Source: Tribonema minus (taxonomy: Eukaryota > Sar > Xanthophyceae > Tribonematales > Tribonemataceae). Taken from it: DNA of 64,000 bases. The notes below the pieces were generated by a model. The model searched no databases and was not told the DNA's origin. It worked only from the letters and a program-made list of their open reading frames with translations. The stretch's first letter is position 1, and every line of letters starts with the position of its first letter. The translations under genes were made by a program, and so were the position numbers. Positions 47,568 through 59,310 of the stretch are shown piece by piece. The stretch lies in NCBI GenBank assembly GCA_017506865.1, contig JAFCMP010000550.1:434001-498000 (forward strand), read 5' to 3'.

Positions 47568-49484
47568 GACCTCCCAGGCGCGAGGATTTTGTGTAGGCGA
47601 TGGGAAACTACGCTGGTACATGTGTACACAAGTTTTTGCCCCCCCCGGGCCAGCTCGCCAACATCGAAAGGTGTGGCAGCGCCATGAAGTGGAGGGTGGG
47701 GGCTGCTTGTCTGGCGCGCCTAGCATGTTTCACCAGCCATGGTGCATCTGGCGCGCCGCAGCAGCCTGCCACATTTCAGCCGCACATTTGGAGCCCCTTA
47801 TCACACAGCACCAGCAGGCCAGAGGAGCATAACGTTCGAGCTCGCGGCATCGGCAAGGACATGGAAAGCTTTGCAGTTCGCCTCTCAAGCAGCACGAGCA
47901 GCTACTTCCCTCCCCTCACGCCACCCAAGGATACTATCTTCGGGCCTTTTGGCACCGTTGATTGTCATACCAATTGCTCTTCGAGCTGATCCGTGGCTGA
48001 AGCAGAAGGAGTGGGGCTCATGCAGCTGTGCGCAGCTGCTGCAGACTACGCCTGCTCGGCCGTCGCCAGGGCTCGTGCCTTTTCCGCCATGTGCCGACCA
48101 ACCTGCGCTTGAAGTTCGCCACCAAGGACACTATCCCGGGGCTTCACGGCACCCTGGATTGTTGACCCTACTCCTATGGAGTGTTGTTCGTGTGGCGGCA
48201 AACCGCAGCTTCTGCTGGCACCTCTGGCCCCGACTGCTGCATCGGCGACTGTGGACATCGGACCTGCGCTGCCTCCACCAGCACTTGCCGCCGTACACCG
48301 CATTTGCTGCCCCAGCACCTCACATCTGGCCACTATCTTGGGACCTAGCGGTACCCTTGATTGTTGTTACACACACTCTGTCAGAGTCTTGTCCGTGGGG
48401 AGGGTCAGCGATGCGGCGACGGCGCAGGCAGGTGGCGGCTTCGCCTGCTTGGTGGCCTACGCCGACGCAGCGACCGAGTGTCAAGCCTGCTGCCTGCTGC
48501 GCCAAGATCATCAACGCGAACACCAACACCTGCAACCACACCGTCGAAGACCGGAGCCTATCCGCCGCCGTCCCTGCCGCCGGCGATGGCGCACGCCTTC
48601 AACCCACAACCGACACAAGGACACTATCTTGGGGCCTCGCGGCACCCTTGATTGTTAGTCATACAACTCTGCGGAGTGTTGTCCAAGGCATGTGGTTAGA
48701 GAGCGGCGCCTGTGCGCGGCGACGGGGCAGGCGGCGGCAGCTGCTTGGCGGGAGCGGCGCGGAGGAGCAGGAGCAGGAGCAGCAGGAGGAAGGAGTTCGC
48801 AGCAGGGGTTCCAGTGTGCGGCCGGGGACACCGGGGGGGGTAACACTAGCAAATAGAAGGGCGGGTTTTAGTAGATATGCTTGCTGGAGTGACAGCATCA
48901 GCCTTTGCAGCACCAGTGCCTGGCACTTAGTGATCCATGACCATTGTCCTCAGTTCTAGGCGCTGCTACCAGTAGCCCAGGCCTGCACAAAGCTGTTCAC
49001 GGTTAGGACCATTTTGGCAGAGACACGGGAGGCCTCAAAGTGGGTCTGGTCGTGTAGAGGCAGTAGCTTAGGCACTTTGGTGCAGCATGATAGTGGGGAC
49101 CGATCGGGGTTTGGGTGGGGTTTGTTGGGGTTGGGTTGGACTCTTCGTAGCAACAGCATTGATACCCTTAGCACCAGTGCCTGGTGCCCAGTGATCATTT
49201 TGCCTAGAGGCGTGATTCAGACGTGTCAGCATGGTCCTTAGTTCTGGGCGCTGTCAAAGGCGACCCAGGCCTGCATAAATCTTTTTCAAGACAGGACAAG
49301 TGTGCCTCATGGCTGGGCAACCCTAAGTAGGGTTTGGTTGTGGGGTGTTGGTGGTAGTGTGAAGAGGGGGAAGCCTGTTTGCGTTTGAGTCTCTCTTCGG
49401 AGAAGGAATGTTGCATTGAGTGCACATCCAAAGAGAGGGCTTTTCGCGCCCCTTGCGAAGCGAAATTAATAAAAGTACATGTGT
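47568..49484. mobile_element. repeat block ending in a related retrotransposon 3' terminus
   Basis: The right end, GGGCTTTTCGCGCCCCTTGC and then GAAATTAATAAAAGTACA (about 49440-49483), matches the 3' end of copies A-C with changes. This suggests a diverged subfamily. Upstream lie four spaced copies of a ~40-nt block (like GGACACTATCTTGGGGCCTC followed by GGCACCCTTGATTGTT) at about 47928, 48121, 48334 and 48617, and two ~260-nt direct repeats starting GCACCAGTGCCTGG (about 48908 and 49170). A 406-codon frame crosses the block (47739-48959) but reads the repeat blocks in inconsistent frames, so I do not call a gene. Confidence 0.6.
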
Positions 49485-50093
49485 ACACAGAAATTATTCA
49501 AATCTTGCAACGCACGCTCTGATGGACAATTTTTTTTTAAAAAGCATGCTCCATCAAAGCCCTAGTGGAAGTGCAGCCCTGGTGCGGCGCCAATAGCGCA
49601 TGGTGACTGTGCAGCGTCATCAAAACTGTATGAAACATGCAAGATATGCAGCTCTTGTGCTTGTGCAACGCGCTGTGCGCACAGCGCATCTGTGAACTCT
49701 GCTGAAAGCAAGAACTATGGTCAGGCTGGCTAGCTGCAGACGTGTCAAGAGGACGTTCCCCGCGGCCCCTACACCTACATAGAGATCAAATAATCCACTA
49801 CTGTCTGCCGAGTTCAAAGCACTGCACCTCAGATTAGTCAACAAGTAGTTTGGAGGCAAGGTACTGGTCTGTGTTACAGCAAGCGGTGGTGGTGCATCAC
49901 CGGAGCAGACTCAGACAATGCTATACCATGACGGGGAACACTGGTTTACTATTGATATGCCAGTGTCTGACATGTGGATGGACCATGTGCACCAGACGTT
50001 CAACACAAAACTATGCAAGCTGCTGATGCTCCCTCCCGACTTTAACGATGAGCCAGGGCGCTAGAGGCGCATGGAACGGCAAGCCTGCTGCGG
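49485..50093. other. intergenic / 3' UTR of the transporter gene
   Basis: Nothing is recognised besides a T/A run near 49530. It probably includes the 3' UTR of the minus-strand transporter. Confidence 0.45.
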
Positions 50094-53000
50094 CTACTGC
50101 TTGGAAGCGGCTGTTGCGATGGCGTTGTACGTGCAGAGCACGCTCGCAAAGCACGTGACAATCAACATGACCCACGCCGCCAGCTGCAGCAACGGCAAAA
50201 TAAGCAAAGCAGGAGTGATTAACGTGAGGCAGTGACCTCAGTACTCACGGGTGCATTGCAATCATATCATACAGAACTATGCCAGCCGAATAGCACAGGA
50301 AGTAGAACTGCCTCACGACTGCGCTCAAACACGAGCATTTACTGTAGCACCAGTGCAAGTGATGGTGCATCGCTGCAGGCGCGTGATATCGAGTGCGCCA
50401 CAAATTGTATCACAGCAAACACATCATGTCACGTGTGGCTATTTACCTACCAATGTGTTGTCAAACAGTGCTGAGCATTATGCCACCGCGTCGCTACCTA
50501 CGTACCGCTGCATCTTGCACTGTTGTGCAGTGTGTGGCAGCCATGATTTGCGATTGAAGTATTCAGCTCATCAGCACTCATCCTCCCTTGGCGCAAATGA
50601 GATTTACTGTGTGCAATTGACTCGTCTATTTGGTGAAACGATGCTGCGTAGTCATGTGTTGTGCCCCCTCACCTTGCGGATGTTAAAGGCCTTCTTGGCC
50701 CTGATCTTCAGGTAGAACAGGGCCGGCAGGCCAAAGGACACAAAGAACCCCACCGATGAGCCACAGATGCTCCACACAAGTGCCACCCCCGGTATACTGC
50801 AATATGTCGCAAACACAAATGCAGAGTCATGAGGCGGCAGTGCTTGAGCTGTTGCTCAACAACCTGGAGCTTGAACCACAGGTGTGCACTGCAAACAATA
50901 AGAGAGGGCATGCGTGGGGCTCCGGCAAGGTGAAGCGTGTACGCAGTGCTGCAGCCAACCGGGGTGGGGGGATTGGGGCTTTTTGCATAGCGGAGCAAAC
51001 ACAATCAAATCAGCCAACAGGGGGGTATGGGTCAACAGGGGGGTATGGGCCTTGGTGTGTGGCAGAGCAAACATGATTTGGTTCAAATCCCAAGTATGTG
51101 AGACTGAGCGAAACGTTAACAGACAGTATGACACGTCATCAGCTTAACAGCAGCAGCAGTTGAGCCTGGCCGCGCATCACGGAAGTTGAAGGTGGCACTG
51201 CAAATTCCAATTCTCCGAGTGCTGCAACGCGGCATCATGCCCGTGGTCACCCTCTCACAACTTGAAGCACAAGAAGTCTGTCACTCACACGCTGCAACGG
51301 ATGTACCAGAAAGTATTCAAGTAAATGAGCAGTGCCTTTAAAGCATATCACACTCAATGCAGGCTACCCATTACAGTCGGCATTTAGCATTCCTGAGGTT
51401 CTCACAAGCCACGACTGGTCACTGCTTGTCCTGATACCACAAACTATTGCTTGGTGAACATGAATGTCAAAGGTGAGCTAACGCGCAAAGAGCACGCCGA
51501 GAAACTTAAAGTTTGGGAAGCAAGCGCTGGCAGGCGCCTGCTCTCAATGTGAGTGCGATAGTATATACAGAAGTACAAGCATAAGTGTGTGTGCCTGATT
51601 GACCAACGAGGTACTGTACTGTACTCACCTGACGGCAAAGAAGAGGCAGAAGATCATGAGCCCGACGGTTGTCATGAAATGGCGTGCTGCCTTCATGACT
51701 CTCCTCAGAGCAGCAGCTACATTGGCGTCCATAGACGATGTGTCAAACGACCCTGAAACGTGCACACACACAGGAACATGGGTCGGAAAGTACGGTTGAA
51801 GTACCACATGTGGAAGAGAGGAGATAGCATCAGACAAGTACTTGAACAATGATGTGCAAGAACTTGTATACCTTGAGAGATCAAGCGATTGGGCGCACGA
51901 CCATCTGTGCGGATCTTGAGTGTATGATGATGACAACGGCAGGGGCATCAGATCCCCATGCTTGCATGAGCCACACAGATGTGAAGCATGAGAAACAGCC
52001 TGCTTCATCTTCAATTATGCATCCACACGCATCGGAAGCGCCAGCGGTACACACACGACCGTGTGCATTACAGTTTGAGCATGCAACCGACCGTGCCAAC
52101 GTGTTGCACGACCGCTCTGCACACACACTGCACACGGTCGTTGAAGGTGTGAGTCCACATGCTGTGGATATGCCGCCAACACACACACTCAACAGGATCA
52201 CGCGTACATCAGCAACCACAAATTAACGTCAACAACTTGAGGTTGCACCTGTTGCGCCAAGCTCGCCGTTGAGGCTGCTGTAGTTGCCGCGTGATGAGGA
52301 CGCTCCATTGCCTGTTGCAGCGTCATGCGCCATAAATGAAATAACAGTTAGTGTGGGGCTCAAGTTCTCGAAAGCACGTCACTGCCTTGCTCGACGTCTT
52401 TCGGACTTCCAATGAGTTTTCAATTGTCTCCGTTGCCCAACATACTCTTCTACAGCTAAGGAAGCCGAATGTGCGACTACGCGTGCACGCAAGTGCAGCC
52501 TGCCATCCTAAAGCCATACGCAGCTGTGCTCAAATCCATCAACAGCGCTTTAGTGAATCCTGCTTTGGCAAACTCTGAAGTACTTGCACTGCGCATGAGA
52601 GTTGCATCAGAGCATGCCGTGCACACCCACTTACTTTAGATTTGTAATGTGGTTATGGTGCACGCACGAGCTCTTTGTGTAGCTACTGCTCGCGTGACCA
52701 CACTGTAACCCTACTAACCCTAACCCTAAGTAGTGTCAGGCACAGCGCTACATGAAGGACGAGCTTGTTGACAAGTGAGAAGCACTCTGTTAAAAGCGGC
52801 AACACAGCTCAACTATACCGTCTGGCTGAGAGGAAATTGATGGCATAAACTGAGCACAGCGACAACACAATCTGGCCCCTGCCATAAGCAAAGATTCAGA
52901 CACTTGCTTGGTGGTGCACATTGTCTGTGGGCTAAATCTGACTGCAACATACTCACGCCTGCAGCGTATGGTATGGAATGTACGCCAGCAACATTGGACA

Positions 53001-56000
53001 TTACCTGAGATGAGAGGGGTAGTCTTGCGAGCGGAGAATTTTGCTGTTACCACCTCGTACAGCTGGCTCGCCAGTTCCTCAAAAGCGTCCCTGCATAGCA
53101 GGTGATATAGTTGCAGCAGGTACAGATGATGTCAGCTGTGTATGGAATTGCATGCCACCAGGAAGTGCACTGGTTTCTAACACTTGTTGGAGAAACAGAT
53201 GCATACCACTATCATCATATTATGGCACCTGATGCACTCACCCGTGATGGAAGTACGAAAGTGCAACAAAGCTCCGGCGAGAGGTTAAACCAACACAGCA
53301 TGCATCGGCCCACATTCGCACATGCACCCTACGCAAAATCTCATGTTGTCGGCTTGTGATGCAATATGGTGAGGCCCAAGCCTAAGCCTTGATTGTTTCT
53401 CAATGAATGATTGACTCTCCATCTATGCGTTCACTTGGGCAAGGACTTCTAGAAAACACGTGACCCACATGCTTGTAGGGGGTGCATGTATGTATGCCTC
53501 ACCTGCATGGCAGCAGCAGCATGGGTATTGCCACCAGCATGGTGATGCCCAGGCCCAGACGTCCCCACACCACCACCTGTGGCACACACATACACACACA
53601 GAGCAATGAGGTGGGAATGAGGCCAACAGTGATGCAGCATCATCAGGATTTGCACGGAATCTGAGTACATAAATTGTTGATTTGTTCGCGCGCGCGCACC
53701 CACCCACCTACCCACTCACACACACACACACAAATACACATACGCACGCACAGTGAATTGCAGGTGCCTATGCTGACACCTGAGGTGCAGCAGAGTACAT
53801 CTATAGAGTGTCCAGTGCAGGGATTCGTGTTGCCAGTACAAGTGACAATTACGGTTATGGTTGCAACATAAAATGTTGGTGATTGGCCTCCAAACGTGCT
53901 TGCTGAGATATCAGACAAAAGGGTGTAGCCTGTCAACAAACATGGGCAACCAGTGAATGCTTCTATATGCACATAGTGATATATATATGCACAGAGTGAA
54001 GAGCGTGCCACGCGTAAATATATTGCATCTGCATTCCTCCGAAGGCCCGAGACTGTTGTAAGTCCACGAACAGTAATTTCTGCATCAAGTCCAGGCTACC
54101 AAGCATACCTAGTCGACACAGGCACACACGCATTGAGAGCGAGCCGAATGAAATGATATACATGTCATCATGGTGCTGCGACCGCAGCCCACCTCATATG
54201 TTCTGTTCTACAGTGTGTATATACTATGTTTGCATGCATGTACGTGAAGGTTTTAGGGCGCACCTTATCAGATGGCGCAAAGTTCAGCAGAATGTCATCC
54301 TGGGTGTTGCCATATGCGTAGAAGTAGCCCAGGAACCCCAGCGCCAAGTAGATGGAGCCACCTGTGAGAACACATGCGTGCGCAACAGTCAGCATTTCAA
54401 AGCACACCTTGCGAAGGGAGTTCTACGTTCTACTGACCACAGCCAGTGGTCATGAGCTGTACCACAGGCATCCTGTGCAATAGGTAGAGGGTCCCGTCGT
54501 TCAGCATGTTGGAGGTTGAAGTATACTTTTGAAACGTCATGCGGGAACCAAGCTGGCACAATGGACATTATGGCAATGTGGCGCTGCACGCGCATTGCAG
54601 GCAATGCTTTGTGATGAAACTAGCTGAAAGTGCTTAAGCTCATGCATCAGGTGAGGCTTGCTAACTGCAAGGAGAGCCAAAAAGCAACACAATGCAATAG
54701 CAGAAAAGCGTTTTAAGCCCTTGAGCCGCCCGCAAGTGGTATGCGTCAGGTCTGAGTCTGCACAGGGCATGCGCAGTGCCACATAAGCTAGAGACATGTT
54801 GCAGAACAGGCTATCTGAGTATCTGAGTGCAAAGTTGAGCCCCTGTTATCGCAGTGGAAGGCAGTCAGTCGCACAGCACGTCTTCGAAGTGTGCTGTAAA
54901 GGGAATCCCCAAAGCGCATCAACGACGACTACGGCGTACTCTTTCTACTTGACAGCGTGCTTGATGGATGCTGAAGGTGAACGCCACTGACATCTACTTC
55001 AAAGCATTTGGCATTTGGTGAGGGCACAAGAGATTGAGGATAGTGTGCAAAACTGGCTTCTAATGCAGTTGATAAATGCCACATCACATGGCTATAAGGT
55101 TGAATTGCTTCAGGCAACAGACAATTACCACATTACTACACTTCCGAATGCGTAAACCCCAATAATCTGAAGGATAGCACGCGCTTGCACTTCATGGAAA
55201 TAGCTGTCTAAGTTGTGCAGCTCACCGGCTCCCAGGCTAGAGTGTATGATGCCCTTCAGCCGCTCACGCGTTGGGTTGACCAAGCTGGCATGCACGCTCA
55301 GTATGTTGAACTGGCACATGAACGCCAGACTCATAATGGGGAATGCGCCGAGAATCTGGGGATGAAGTTCAGAGTTGCAGAAACAGGCGTTTGAGAGGTT
55401 GTATGCAAGAGTGTACCGGCGTCTCAGTGTCGTGTTTGTGTAAGAGTGTGCAAGCAGTTGCAGTGGAAGTGGCTTGACCGGCATGCGCCTATCTGCCTTT
55501 GCAAGTGCTGGTATGCGTGCGACCAAGTCGGCTTTGCGAAGCATAATTATGCAATGAAATTACAATGCTCGTCCTTTGCAGCGCCCAATGCATCAATGAA
55601 TGCGGCAAAAGACAAGACTACACTTTAAAATTGTAGAGAATTGAGATGTATTTGAAGTATAACTTGCATCATCAACAGAAGAGCACGGCTGAGCCTTGGC
55701 TTGAGACCCACATAAGCTTGAGACTGTCCAAAAAGAGCATTTCACTGCAGGACACTGCTGTCCAACGTTGTCAGAACTAAAGTGATTCATGGTTTCAAGT
55801 CTTACAGCTGGCAATACGTCTGCTCAGTGCACAAACACACGTAAATACATGTACTTCAGTAACTGGACATCAATTCTGTAGGACCAAGCAACACAGCTTC
55901 AAGTTTCAGTCCTGTATTCCAACATGAAGCACTTCAAAAGTAGTCAGCATCTTACAACGTTCTGCTACTGCAAGTGCTTTAGAGAGTAGCCGCTGTAGTT

Positions 56001-59000
56001 ATTAACTTCACCTGAGAGGCGTTGCTGGTGAATGCCACAGCTTGCTTCCGTGCCTCCGGGTGCTCGGTGTTGTACTCAAAGCACCTCAAACATGGTGCAA
56101 CACAGCGTCAGGTGGGTAAAGCAAGCGGTTAATTACTATGGTACTTAGAACGCTGTCTGCAGTGCAGGTGTAAATGCCTTAATTGCTTGAGACGTGTACA
56201 TGTGTCACACCACTTGTGTACGTCGGTCAGTCAGGATGGCAGAGCAGGCGGCTGATTGCGCTGCTGATTCCAGGGTCTGTGATGCAATCGACTCAAAAGC
56301 ACTTTGTTGAAGTTTGTGATGCACAAGTCAAGCTGCCTGATGGCGCAGTCCCCAGCAACATTAGAAGCGTCACCTTGGCATATTCTCTGACAGTGCTGCA
56401 GCAGGGCTCTGCGAAATGTGCTCTACATGTGTAAAAATCAAAACAGCGCTGTGCATGTGTTTCTTGCTGCACTTGCTGTAGTGCAATGGCCACACAGATA
56501 CATGTGACCAAACGGCTGGTCAACCACTTGACGCACTCAACACATCTGCACGGCACACGTTCCTCGTTTTTGAGTGTCGCATGTGATATGAATTATTTCA
56601 TTTTTGAAAGGACTTTACCACGCAAACTGCAGATACGAAGTGCTGTACCACGCACACTGAAGCTTGCCGTTACGAAGCGTCACAAGCTGAGCATACATGA
56701 TTGTGACAAGAACTTAAAGGGCACATGTATAATTGACAAAAAAATGTGAGCTGAAAGAGGGAAGACAACGCTTCAACACGTGCTTCCACACAAACTTCAA
56801 TACAAACTTCACCACACTTCAACTTTGTACCTGTAGCCGATGGCCACGGTGAGCACCAGGGCGCTGAAGAAACCCACATAGCACATGTGGCGCAGGGCGT
56901 GCAGGCTCTTGGCCAGACAAGCGGGCAGTGTCGCAATCAGGCACCCCACAAGCACCCAGTTGCTCTCCTCAGGTGTGAAGATGACTTCACCAGCTGAGAT
57001 GGGAGTAGCAAGCGGTATAAATGCAGGAGCGTTAGGTCGAGTGTATCGTGGGTGGCAAGTCAAGTACGAGTACTCCGTTCAAGTTCATGTGGTAGCATTC
57101 AAATGACATCACGCTGCCATTTCAATTCTGGCTTTGACGTGTCAGCAACTGCTATGTAGTGTGATATGTCCATTCACAGATTGGAAGCCTCACAGGGCAG
57201 TATTGATGCAGTTTGCATAGTACGCATTGCAAGAGGAATAGCAGCACTGTGGTTTGACTGTCAACCTGGCAATGAGTGGCAGACTATAAAATTATGCTCA
57301 AGCATTGCTCTGCTATGCTGTGTGGATGGCAAAGCTTATGGCAAGTGGTCTGGAAAGCCAGTGTAGTGCCGGTGACTCCCTATTGTGCTCACGCACCAGG
57401 GACACTTGGGGCATGGTGCGGGCGTACTGCTGGTAGTTGCATAACGCCAGTTGCCACATGCACTTGTGTATAGGCCATGTATGTGACGTGATTCCCTGAT
57501 GCATAGCCTGATGCATAGCCCAAGCGTATATACAGTCATATCGAAGGCTGCTGGTGATGATGACGGCTGACCGAATGTGTCAAGCTGCAAACAACCAGTG
57601 TTCTGAACGCAAATAATGTCCACTGACATGCACTTAGCACTGGCATCAGCACTGCTCTGGTGGTCACCTTCATTCTCTGTGAACCAGCCCACGAGCAGTC
57701 CAATGAGGCCAGACCAGATGTCACGAACCAGTATCATATAGGCCAGCAGCACGAATAGCGTCATGCAGAGCAGTATGAGGGTCGTCGCGTAGCCCCCTGT
57801 GGGCCCAAATGCCACCTTGGCGACCTGTGAGTGCAGTGCACACACATTGCATGTGTTGCGGAGGGGTTAAGGATATGGCCGCAAGGCATACTTGAACAAG
57901 CACTTCATACATATAAATGTATACAACACAGCAATGCTCATGGTCAACACGCACAGCGTGGAATCAACAACGACGGTGGCCCTATCACATAAGTGTTGAG
58001 TTGTGAATGGCTAACAGACCATTGTCAAAGTATTGGTACCCTGAAGCGCCTTCTCATAATAAAGCACACCGCCAAACACCAGGGCCCAGCAGATGAGACA
58101 TCAATGCAAATGGCACAAGCGCGCCTGATGCGCAGCACTGTTGTTGTACGTTGTGGTCATACTGAATGTGATTCCATGCAACCACTACTGAAATCTGTAG
58201 GTGGGTGCACCCATTGTGATAGCGCCAAGAGTGCGGTCTCTCTATGGTATGTATGTATGCAGCACACTTATACTTGTACTTGAGGTATTGCGACTCGCGT
58301 CTCAGAGCTTGTCTCAGCAGCACGTGCACGTCTGCATGCATATGTCTGAAGAAGTATACTTCTGAAGTACATTTAAGTATATCTATGTACATACAAGTAC
58401 CTGTATGTATGACTGTGTTCCCGTCCGCCGTGTGCAGGAGCACAGTATGTAAAGGCTGAAGTCCGTGGCGATGCCGCTGCAAATCAGCAGGATTGCGCCC
58501 AACACATAACCTGTCTGTTGCAGCGTAAGCGAAAGACATGCAAGCATGTGAGCACAGCATCAAAGCAATGACCATGTTCATGAAGGCCTTGTTGGCGCCA
58601 CTATGCTGCAAACAAACACTGCGTTGTCTGCTGCTTCAACATGCCACTTCATTATGTACTGGACCCTCACCACCGCCTGCTTCCAAGAGAGCTGGATTTG
58701 AGAGAGCTGTTTCGCACCACCACGGCGGTGCTCAACCCCATACTCTTCACCTGATCGCAAATCTCAACTGCACTGCACTTCCAAGCGTACACTTGCCTGT
58801 GAGAATGCGTACGGCAGACTGAGCGTGCCGCCGCCCACCACCGTGGCAATGAGGTTGAAGACTGCGCTAACGGTGTCGCTGCGTCGGCTCTGGTTGCCAG
58901 GGCTGGGGTGGATGATCTCCGGGGTCTTGAGCATATTGGCAATCTCTCTTGTAGTGGCGTGCCTGCCAGATGATGAAGGTGCGGCTGAAGCCTTGTGATG

Positions 59001-59096
59001 TGGTGCCAGTGCCACACGTGCCATCTGCCTGGCTCCCTGCGGGCTGTTGATTGGTGGCGCAGCGAGTGAAGGGAGAGTCACAGGTGGCAGGTACAT
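50094..59096 (-). CDS. amino-acid/auxin permease (AAAP, SLC38-like) transporter
   Basis: Thirteen exons whose phases all close (1596 nt, 531 aa): 59096-58797, 58514-58401, 57824-57668, 56993-56831, 56084-56012, 55355-55226, 54361-54264, 53576-53503, 53090-53005, 52311-52249, 51752-51629, 50796-50673, 50183-50094 (TAG). It opens the fold with VFNLIATVVGGGTLSLPYAF, the hallmark first helix of AAAP transporters. Further marks are FPIMSLAFMCQFNIL, GYFYAYGNTQDDILLNF and LVWSICGSSVGFF ... PALFYLKI. About eleven membrane segments can be counted, with a Ser-rich loop (SSSRGNYSSLNGE) before helix 9. Such proteins carry amino acids with H+ or Na+ across plasma or vacuolar membranes; the substrate cannot be read from sequence. 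Intron 1 is GC-AG (TCACAG|GCAAGT). The start may instead be ATG 59024, which directly follows a possible acceptor. Confidence 0.93.
52706..52730. repeat. interstitial telomere-like repeat (CCCTAA)n
   Basis: About three imperfect units (AACCCTACTAACCCTAACCC) lie in an intron of the amino-acid transporter gene. Confidence 0.7.
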
Positions 59097-59310
59097 GAAT
59101 CAGTTGTCAAGGGGTAGTACGCATCCGGTCGTCACGAGGTTACCACTACCACCGCTTGGCAGGAGTAGGTGCTGTGTCACGCCATCTGCCGCGCGCCCTG
59201 CGGGCTGTTGGAACAGGTGCGCAGCGAGTGAAGGCAGAGTCACGGGAGGAAGTCACATTGATAAGTTATCAAGCGGTGCGTAGTACCACGCGCTTGGCAG
59301 GAGTACGTAC
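59012..59310. repeat. tandem duplication of the transporter's 5' edge
   Basis: The block at about 59015-59110 (on the minus strand AACAGCCCGCAGGG ... GGCAGATGGC) is repeated at about 59190-59280, including the possible acceptor AG and ATG, the GTGACTCTCCCTTCACTCG-like segment and a CTTGGCAGGAGTA word. The outer copy reads ATGGCGTGA, so its ATG is not usable. Confidence 0.65.

Noticed and set aside
47739-48959. 406-codon plus-strand open frame
   Set aside because: It runs through tandem DNA repeats that are read in inconsistent frames, and no family motif or splice logic is visible.
57900-58110. Hydrophobic minus-strand segments (for example TLCVLTMSIAVLYTF) as extra transporter exons
   Set aside because: The transporter's phases and helix order already close without them (58401 to 57824), and adding them breaks the frame.
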